From the NCBI GenBank assembly GCA_027922465.2, contig BQMF02000199.1, positions 496,001-560,000 of the forward strand: a stretch of 64,000 bases of DNA, read 5' to 3'. The notes under the pieces are model-generated. The model saw only the letters and a list, made by a program, of their open reading frames with translations. It was not told the DNA's origin and ran no database searches. Source of the DNA: Turritopsis dohrnii (Eukaryota; Cnidaria; Hydrozoa; Anthoathecata; Oceaniidae). Made by a program: the position numbers and the translations under genes. Below, piece after piece: positions 57,184 through 64,000 of the stretch; position 1 is the first letter of the stretch, and every line of letters starts with the position of its first letter.

Positions 57184-58059
57184 TATATAAATAGCTGATT
57201 CTCTGTCTGTCTGTCTGTTTGTTTGTTTGTTTGTTTGTTTGTAAGTCACGCAAAATGGTAGATTAAGTTGTGAGCGAAATTATTTCTTTTTTTGTGTGCG
57301 ACGTGAGTTCGGAGCAAATACATTGCAACCCCAATCGAACGTGACTTTTTTTGGCTGATGAACTAATAGGAATAACGTTTTGTTTTTATCATTATTGTTA
57401 GTTTTATATTCAACGTTATCTTGGCTTTGAAAACAGTACATGAACTAAATACAAAGAAACTAACTGATTAAACATTTTGGACAAAAAGCAGCAGTGGCAG
57501 AACGTGGCAGCATATGTTCGGTTTGCCACTAACTCTTGCCTGACTGTCTGAGACGGGCGAACTTTTGTTTGAGCAATCAAAATGTTTAAAAACCGAAAGG
57601 TAAAAAAAGAGTATCATATCAAAACAAAATACTTTTTTTTTTTTTGCTTTTGTCATAATAGTTGTCTTTAATCGATTTCTTTTAATCTATTTTATTTTAT
57701 ATCAGATCGAACGTTTTTTTATTCGATTTATTCATTTAGCACGTGCCTTTTTTTCTCTCCTCCCGTGTGATCTTTTTAAAAAGAGAAACCATTTCCCCCT
57801 TATGTTTGATAGCACCCATGTTAGAGCGCGTAACTTTTTTAAAACAAAAGCTAATAAAAAGTTGAAGTTTTCTCTCTCTACATTTTGAGTGTATTGTTAC
57901 ACTGATAAAAGATTGGTTTTATCAGAGGTTGTGACTTCGAATATGCTTCTGGTTGAACACAAGTTGTACGAACCGTTTATAAGGAAATTCGACGTTTATT
58001 GATACAGTGATACAGAGCATGTGAACATCGGCGGCGAGCAACGCCACCATGGCGGCTAG
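57184..58059 (+). mobile_element. Short plus-strand Helitron of the A family
   Basis: It begins TATATAAATAGCTG followed by CTGT and TTTG repeats and CACGCAAAATGGTAGA; the terminal TC is absent. It ends CAACGCCACCATGGCGGCTAG, with T following. Close relative of 32907-33756 over its whole length. Non-coding. Confidence 0.82.
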
Positions 58060-58660
58060 TTATATATAATTGTAGAAATAACTCAAGTATATAATATATA
58101 ACATGTAAAGTTATAACAATTACACAAAAACAAATTAACTGATTTGTTTCTTTACTCTTTCAGCGATTGACGGCAGCCGTACGCATCTCTCTGTTAGTAT
58201 TTTGATGACAATATTTGATCTTGCCAAATGAGCTCCGTTCCGCTAAAAGCTACACTCCGCAAAAATAGTTTTACGAAACCTTTTTTCAGTTTTATTATGA
58301 TTTGTTTTACTTACAAGTTACTTTGCATTTTCTGTGCTTCAAAAAAATAGTTTTTGGTCAATAGTAGGGCATTTTAAGTATTACGATGTTTGGTTATAAT
58401 TTGCATCTCCAGGGTAAAAATGTTCATTCTGATTGGGTAAATTGTTTATGTTTGATTCTTTTATGTCTCCAAGGGAATTTTAATTGACTAATCCTCTCTC
58501 TCAGTTCAACTCACATTGACTAAAACTGGAAAATTATTACCAGTTATGTTCAACACTCTACAACATGGGCAAACTTATCATTGCCAATTCTTCATTTTAT
58601 TTTTCGTGAACTGGACACATGCTGAACATGGGTGGCGAGCGACACCGCCTGGGCGGCTAG

Positions 58661-59313
58661 TCCTAAAATATTATTGGCGTCATATTTAGTGTGGTTGTGT
58701 TGTGTGGAAAATGAATTTACGAAAGAAGGGGGAGACTTTCTCCCTACCCTTAGCTGACTGATTCATTTGTTGTGTGTGAGTGTGTGTGAGGGTGTGTTGT
58801 TATAGCTTTGATTCTGCCTGTAGTAAGTCCCCCCATGCATGGATGCAACTGTGTTTACAACTCTTTAGCACCCTCGTTCGCTTAGCAATTCAAGTCTTTG
58901 GAGGAAGTCTTCCCTTCTATCGACAATGTGGTGGAAAATACAGTCAGAGATGCAAGTTGGGCTCTCTTTAATATTTGCAAAAAATTAGGATATTCACCTA
59001 GTGGTAACTATTAGGCTATTTCTATGAAATAAATTATGATAACTAGGGGAATCAGCATCCATGTTTATAACCCTTTGCTCTACCGACTGCATGCAATTTA
59101 GTGTTGAAATTGAGTGTTGAAATAGGGTTGTATAGATTTTAAAGAAAAAAAGAAATACATTTTTATATTTATGTCGTTTAAATAAAACAGTGCAGTATGG
59201 ATTTGCTTGGCGAATGTAACTACATATAATATGTTGTCATGATCCTTTGGCAAAGTATTTTTTGTTCATCTTGGTTACCAAATGGTTTTCTGATCAGATC
59301 ATTCCATTTAATT
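58661..59313. other. Stretch without a recognised gene
   Basis: Unique-looking sequence after the 3' end of the composite Helitron. A 63-codon frame (58780-58971) includes a GTGTGTGAG run and has no motif. Nothing else seen. Confidence 0.35.
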
Positions 59314-60142
59314 CTATCCATATGACATAACCAGATTACTAATGGATTTACTGAAAGTGCCAGACATTGGAAAAATGCATTTTGATAGTTCATTTAACGT
59401 TTCCAAAGTTACACCAGTGTTTCTCAGTAGCTTATCCTCAAACTCTTTATCTTTTGCTTCACAGTTTACCTCCTCGTTTGAAGGATTGTCTGCTTCCTCT
59501 TCCCCTGACACATTTTGTAAGAAGATTACCTCATCATCGCTTTGTACGGATTGGGTATTTAATGATCCATCAACATTGAAGTTTATAGAGAACCTAATGT
59601 GACCATCTTTCTTGCGATATATGCAAAAACTTTCCTTTCCTTTTCTTTCCTTTCTTTGACTGTCCACATCAGATGAACACACTTCTTTGATCAAAAAAAC
59701 CAGGAATAACTTCACCTATGTTACAACAGTGAACATGGTACCATTCACCACATGCATCACATGCTATGTATCTAGAAGAGAAGAACGTACACACACAAAT
59801 TACATTTTGAAATTGTTCTACTTAACATGCTTGTGTTTTTTGTAGGGAAATATTCTTAATAAGCACCACTCAAATAACCATAGAAATTATTATCCAGTAA
59901 ATGAACATAAGAAGCCTCCTAGTTTTAATTATTTCCATAATCTTGTTGACGCTACATGAACGTAAATTAATTTACCTTGTATTATCATTTGATGTCTTGC
60001 AAACGCAATACAATTTCCACTTCTGCTTTCCTTTGTCGAACAAGTCATATCTTGGGGGTTTTCTGCATTTCCTTGTCCTATAAAAGGTGCCGGGAGACGA
60101 GGCTTTTTCATGGTTTTCATTTGCGATATGAAAATTTATTTG
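59314..60142 (-). pseudogene. PHD-finger gene remnant, two exons with a frame break
   Basis: Exon a (60142-59976) ends KWKLYCVCKTSNDNTR. The donor GTAAATT and the acceptor TCTTCTAG join it to exon b (from 59771), which reads YIACDACGEWYHVHCCN. Together they give C-x-C...C-x2-C...W-Y-H-x2-C, the first part of a PHD finger, the kind that reads histone H3 tails. The frame meets TGA at 59669-59671, where the last zinc ligands should be. A 133-codon overlapping frame in another phase continues with acidic sequence (SGEEEADNPSNEEVNCEAKD) to a stop at 59314. So the gene is broken, or an exon boundary was missed. It could be a host gene or a transposon passenger. Confidence 0.6.
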
Positions 60143-60298
60143 CTTAAACAAAAAAAATCAAATCGATTTTCATTTTGTGTTATACCAGTGTTATTTATGG
60201 AAAGCCATATCTGACATAAATGATATTCTGATGTTCTGATGGGTAGAAATTTCGCTTTGCTACTGCAGTGTCATTTTGTGTTGTCGTAATAACGTATT

Positions 60299-60475
60299 AA
60301 GGCTGAAATAGATAATAATTTTAATGGATCAGTTTAAATTGCTTGAAATAAAAGAAAATGTGATACATATAGCAAATTAAATCGAAATGTAGTTCCCGTG
60401 GGCAAAACCGTCATAAATAGAACAATTTAAAACAATTTAAACTGATCCATTAAAATGATAATGTATTTCAACCTT
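60299..60475. mobile_element. Small palindromic MITE (177 bp)
   Basis: The ends are inverted: the left arm ends in TTTTAATGGATCAGTTTAAA and the right arm reads its inverse, ACTGATCCATTAAAA. The arms extend with mismatches to AAGGCTGAAATA / TATTTCAACCTT. About 42 bp arms with a 90 bp centre. No target duplication seen. Confidence 0.7.
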
Positions 60476-61440
60476 CACAACGTAGTTTTTCGTAATTGTA
60501 AAGTGGACCCATTTGAAAGCGCAGTAATTTTCTTGACTTGCGCCGTAAATAACTTATATTGTCATATATTGAAACTTATTTGTGCACTACTAAGGAGAAT
60601 TAACCCTAAAAAACACTTTGTCGTTACATGATAAATTGTTCTGTGGTGTTTAAATCCTTACACCCCTCCTCCACTCATGTTTTCTAAACACTCTCCAGTT
60701 TGATGTTCACATCCCAGGATACAATGCGGCGTAGTTATAATTTATGAGAAACGATCAATGACGACGACATACACAAGATTATTTACACGTGCTTTTTAAC
60801 CTTCCATGCACAGGTACTATGTGTTTTAGTTTGATAATAGATTTTCATTAAACAATGTCGTCTCTGTAAACCACGTAAACATAAATAATTAACGTTTTTA
60901 GAACGAAGCAATGGTTGTAATGACGTAATTTGCACAAAGGTTTATTCAATATGAAAATGGAATAAAGACAAATTTTAAAGTATATAACAATCTACCTTAA
61001 AATACAGAATAAAGAAAAGATGAGGAAAACTAATACATCAACCTTCTTATGATGGGTGTTGCTGATTCAAGACCTGTAATTGGGGTCACATGGACTTCCC
61101 CATGTTGCTTGTCTCTTTGCAAAGTAGTAAGAAAAATAAAATGAAATTTAAAGAATTCTTTGTTTTTGAAATTAATTTTTATGAAATTACATTTCTTGTT
61201 AGGGTTAATGAAAAAAACAAATTTCTAACTTATTTTACCAACAAACAATTGCAGCATTCGAAAGTTCAGGTCATTTTACATCGGATTAGTGGAAAAAAGT
61301 TTTCGCAAAAATTTTCGCGAAAGTTTCCCTTACTCACGTTGATTAAATTTTTCGTTTTTTCGAGGGGGCCGTTAATTAAATAATTTTACTTTTTCAAATT
61401 CAAATTCATCAAATTCTGTGATGGATATTCAGCTCTGACC
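60476..61440. other. Stretch without a recognised gene
   Basis: The 97-codon frame at 61090-61383 is AT-driven (F, K, N rich) and has no motif. No repeat family from the rest of the window is recognised until about 61441, where Helitron-unit sequence resumes. Confidence 0.35.
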
Positions 61441-63141
61441 TTTGGACAATCGACAATAATATGGAAAACCTAATCATGCTATAACAATATTGAAATAAAA
61501 TAACAAAACTAAAAGAAAAAAAAACAAAACGAAAAGAAAATTCAAATACGCATATCCTAAAGATAATAGTTAAAAAACACAAATTTAATGACAAAATTTG
61601 TATAGGTCGGAAGGTCTATAAAGTCAACCGATGCTGTGAGTCAATATGGGTTCACTCAACACTGGAGCTGAACAGAATAGACTTTTAACCTGACATACAC
61701 AACCAAACACCAAATTAATAAAAATAACTGAAACAACAAAATGCTACTTTGACTAAACCCAAAATTTATTACCCAGAAGATATTAAAAGCAAAAAATAAA
61801 AACATAATGCCAAACTTATGTACCCAGCAAGTACGTAGCAATTACCATAACATAAAATAATGAATGCCGTAAACAAATATAAACTGAAGAAAAATGTACC
61901 CCAGCAATGCTTCTTTTTTGTAGTACAATTGCAATGAAATACATTGTCCATTTTTCTCTTAACTAACCTTCTCAACATCATAGTTTAACCATGTGTTTCA
62001 TTTATACATTTATATATTTTGTTTATATATAGACTTTTTCTTTTCTGACCTTAAGAAAAAAGATTTCAGTGAAGAACAGCTAGAATACTTACTACTACTA
62101 CTGCAACCATATTTAAGCAAACAAAAACAAAAGCCATAAATAGCTGGCAGAAAGGCATGCAGACAAAGCATCAAACATGGTCAATAGATACAATTTAGAC
62201 AGCATAACCCGTTACCAACTTCCACAGCCATGAGAAATGAAAACGTTCATAGCTGTGGGACCATTTTTAATTGATCTGTAAATAAATAAATTAAATCAAA
62301 TCTTCTTTGCTAACTTAAGAAATAATAAAAGCGCACGTTACCAAAACAAATTTCTCTAGTCTTCCTTTTCATACATATTAAACGAAAGAATTATTTTGAC
62401 TGATATACTTAGATATCTATTCAAAGCTATAGTAATTAATCTTTCAAAACTAAATTAAACCCATTCTTTACTGTGTAAATAAACATCATTTTGTTCTGCA
62501 TTTCTTCACTACACTTTCTTCTGTAAAGCGATATTTGATAACTAAAACGTAAACAAACATTTAATTTTACGTACACAGTCACCTGTTATTTTAGTAATCT
62601 AAAACATTAAGCAATAAAAGTTTTATAAACATGCCTTATTCGTTCGATCGTTCTGCAGCCAATTTTTAAAAACGTCACTGGACTTCTTCAGTATATTTGA
62701 TAACTAAAATAAATAAATGCTACATTCTAAAGAAACACGTAATAACCTACATTTGCACTACCTGTTCCTTTAATAATGTAAAATACAATAAAAGTTAACA
62801 ATTAACAGTTTCATAGTAACAATATTTTCACATGTATAGAAACCTGTGTTTCTTCGTGAAATTCACAATGAAGAAATGAAAGCCGTTATAAACGATCAAA
62901 ATTTTTGGAATTTGTCAGCCAATCAAAACAGTGCATTTTAAGAGTTTTCCTTTATTAGCCAATGAAAACGATCAGCAGTGGGGCTTCCCCATATGATAAT
63001 TGTAAAAAAAACCGCAGTCGCCTCAGCGTGGTTTTACGATGGAAATGGAAAAAATAAGAAGGTTTTGACCGTGAAAAAAAGTAAATATATCACTCTCTAA
63101 AATAAAAGTGGGATGCACGATTGCGGATTAGTGTAAGTAGA
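61441..63141 (-). mobile_element. Left-truncated non-autonomous Helitron unit
   Basis: It matches the interior of the 2-3 kb units from ATATGGAAAACCTAATCATG onward and ends with a 5' terminus GCGGATTAGTGTAAGTAGA. CCAAT motifs occur at about 62922-62963, as in 31043-31080. The 3' hairpin end is missing. Confidence 0.7.
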
Positions 63142-63143
63142 TA

Positions 63144-64000
63144 TCTTATTATAATAATCCGCAATTGTGTGTCACACTTTTATTTTAGACAGTGTTTTGT
63201 TTTTGTTTTTTAATGTTCAACATCTTCTTAAACGTGGCCATAAAGCGGAAGTTCGACCATTGAAGAAACCCTCAAAATGCCTAATTTTCATCATCTGTTT
63301 TGATACGTGATCACCGTTTCGCCATTTTGATTGGTCGCCGAAATTGGAAAAACTATAGCAACGACGCTCGCTGGAAAAGTAAACAAATTAAGTTTTTTAT
63401 TCATTGCCATTACGCTTCAGAAATAATAGACAATACGTATAAACCATTCCATAGTCTATAAATCAATATCTATAGTTATCAATTAAGTCTGACCGTTAAT
63501 CAAGTTTACCAAAGCGAAAGAATTATGTAATGAGGTAATAATTATGTTTGTTTAATATTTTAAAGATGGCAAACTCCACGAAGGTTTTTCCAACCAAACC
63601 CAAAAGACTACCTATCATACAGTTAATCTAACAAGATCCGATCATTAAAGTTTGTGGTCAAAACATTGTTATTTACGTCTGTAATAAACAAGCAAAACTG
63701 TTGTAATTGCCTTGTTCTTTCAAACGCAAATAACAGACTTTTAACCATAACGATAGCATGATCGCATCTTGTTAGCTTAACGCACTCCTATGTAAGAACT
63801 TTTATATTTGCATTTATTCAGGTTCATTTGCTCCTTGCTGTAGAGTAGAGAGACAGAGTAGAAAGACAGGAAGTAGAAAGAAAGGTTTGTCACTTAAAAA
63901 CTTACATGTATAACTGTAATTCCGTTACGTGTTACACGTCAATTTTTTGCTGTCTCCTAGGTTACTTAGCTATCTGTTTGGTGTCATGTCTCCTTCAGTG
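63144..64000 (+). mobile_element. 5' leader of a further B-type Helitron, cut by the window edge
   Basis: It begins TCTTATTATAATAATCCGC and reads, in plus orientation, the same leader as B1 and B2: ATTGG box at 63330-63334, the ATGGCAAACTCCACGAAG frame at 63566, and GAAAGAAAGGTTTGTCACTT. It stands head to head with the preceding minus-strand unit, 2 bp apart. The RepHel gene should begin a little beyond the right edge. Confidence 0.78.

Larger units (their letters stand above)
47810..58660 (+). mobile_element. Plus-strand Helitron inflated by nested elements (proposed)
   Basis: The 5' end TCTTATTATAATAATCCGCG at 47810 is preceded by A. The nearest plus-strand 3' end not assigned to another element is the hairpin ACCGCC-TG-GGCGGCTAG ending at 58660, followed by T. 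The flanking parts resemble the minus strand of 29151-31328. Within it lie a TIR element (48586-49902), a hAT (49970-52716), a MITE pair (53643-54028) and Helitrons (55067-58059). That both ends belong to one element is inferred from orientation; 54037-55066 and 58060-58600 match other units only weakly. Confidence 0.5.

Noticed and set aside
61090..61383. 97-codon plus frame rich in F, K and N
   Set aside because: Explained by base composition; no recognisable family.
1..64000. Retroelement or viral integration
   Set aside because: No reverse transcriptase, integrase, capsid or LTR pair was recognised; the HUH nuclease here is fused to a PIF1 helicase, which is the Helitron arrangement.

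Overview
This is animal-type nuclear DNA: AT-rich, with short GT-AG introns and almost wholly built from transposons. Helitrons (rolling-circle transposons) dominate. I see no bacterial genes, rRNA, tRNA or CRISPR. The families present (Helitron, a hAT with a BED-like finger, MITEs, a GDAD-type transposon ORF, a PHD finger) suit an invertebrate metazoan; the species cannot be named from this window.

Layout. 1-2256: a truncated Helitron end, an orphan SANT-like exon and two tandem 0.55 kb non-autonomous Helitrons. 2257-10793: Helitron A, complete at both ends, minus strand. 10799-17518: five head-to-tail non-autonomous Helitrons. 17519-29150: Helitron B1 (minus), its 3' part split by a 2.3 kb inverted-repeat transposon. 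29151-35803: four more units, one carrying an 850 bp Helitron whose empty site survives in a paralogue. 35804-45043: Helitron B2, a close relative of B1. 45044-47504: truncated units. 47810-58660: probably one plus-strand Helitron inflated by a three-exon TIR element with a 9 bp target duplication, a decayed hAT, nested MITEs and further Helitrons. 58661-61440: lower-repeat DNA with a PHD-finger gene remnant. 61441-63141: a truncated unit. 63144-64000: the 5' leader of another B-type Helitron running off the window.

How the genes relate. Each autonomous Helitron has a RepHel gene (zinc-finger N-terminus, HUH/two-tyrosine Rep nuclease, PIF1-type helicase), damaged in all three copies: one in-frame stop in A, a stop and a frameshift in B1, several breaks in B2. 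A and B are diverged families; B has a 76 bp intron that A lacks.

Main discovery. Just downstream of RepHel on the same strand each Helitron carries a second, spliced gene missed by ORF calling because it is made of tiny phase-1 exons (18-46 nt) and one long last exon. The A version has 5 exons (100 aa). The B version has 13 usable exons (188 aa in B1, 171 aa in B2). A and B proteins share an ungapped 28-residue module, Y-x2-F-x8-G-P-x-[ST]-[DN]-A-A-[LF]-x2-W-x-R-x-G-G. It matches no Helitron accessory protein I know (RPA-like, OTU protease, AP endonuclease). I propose an undescribed Helitron companion protein. Splice sites, frames and lengths were worked out by eye; no database search or transcript evidence was available.
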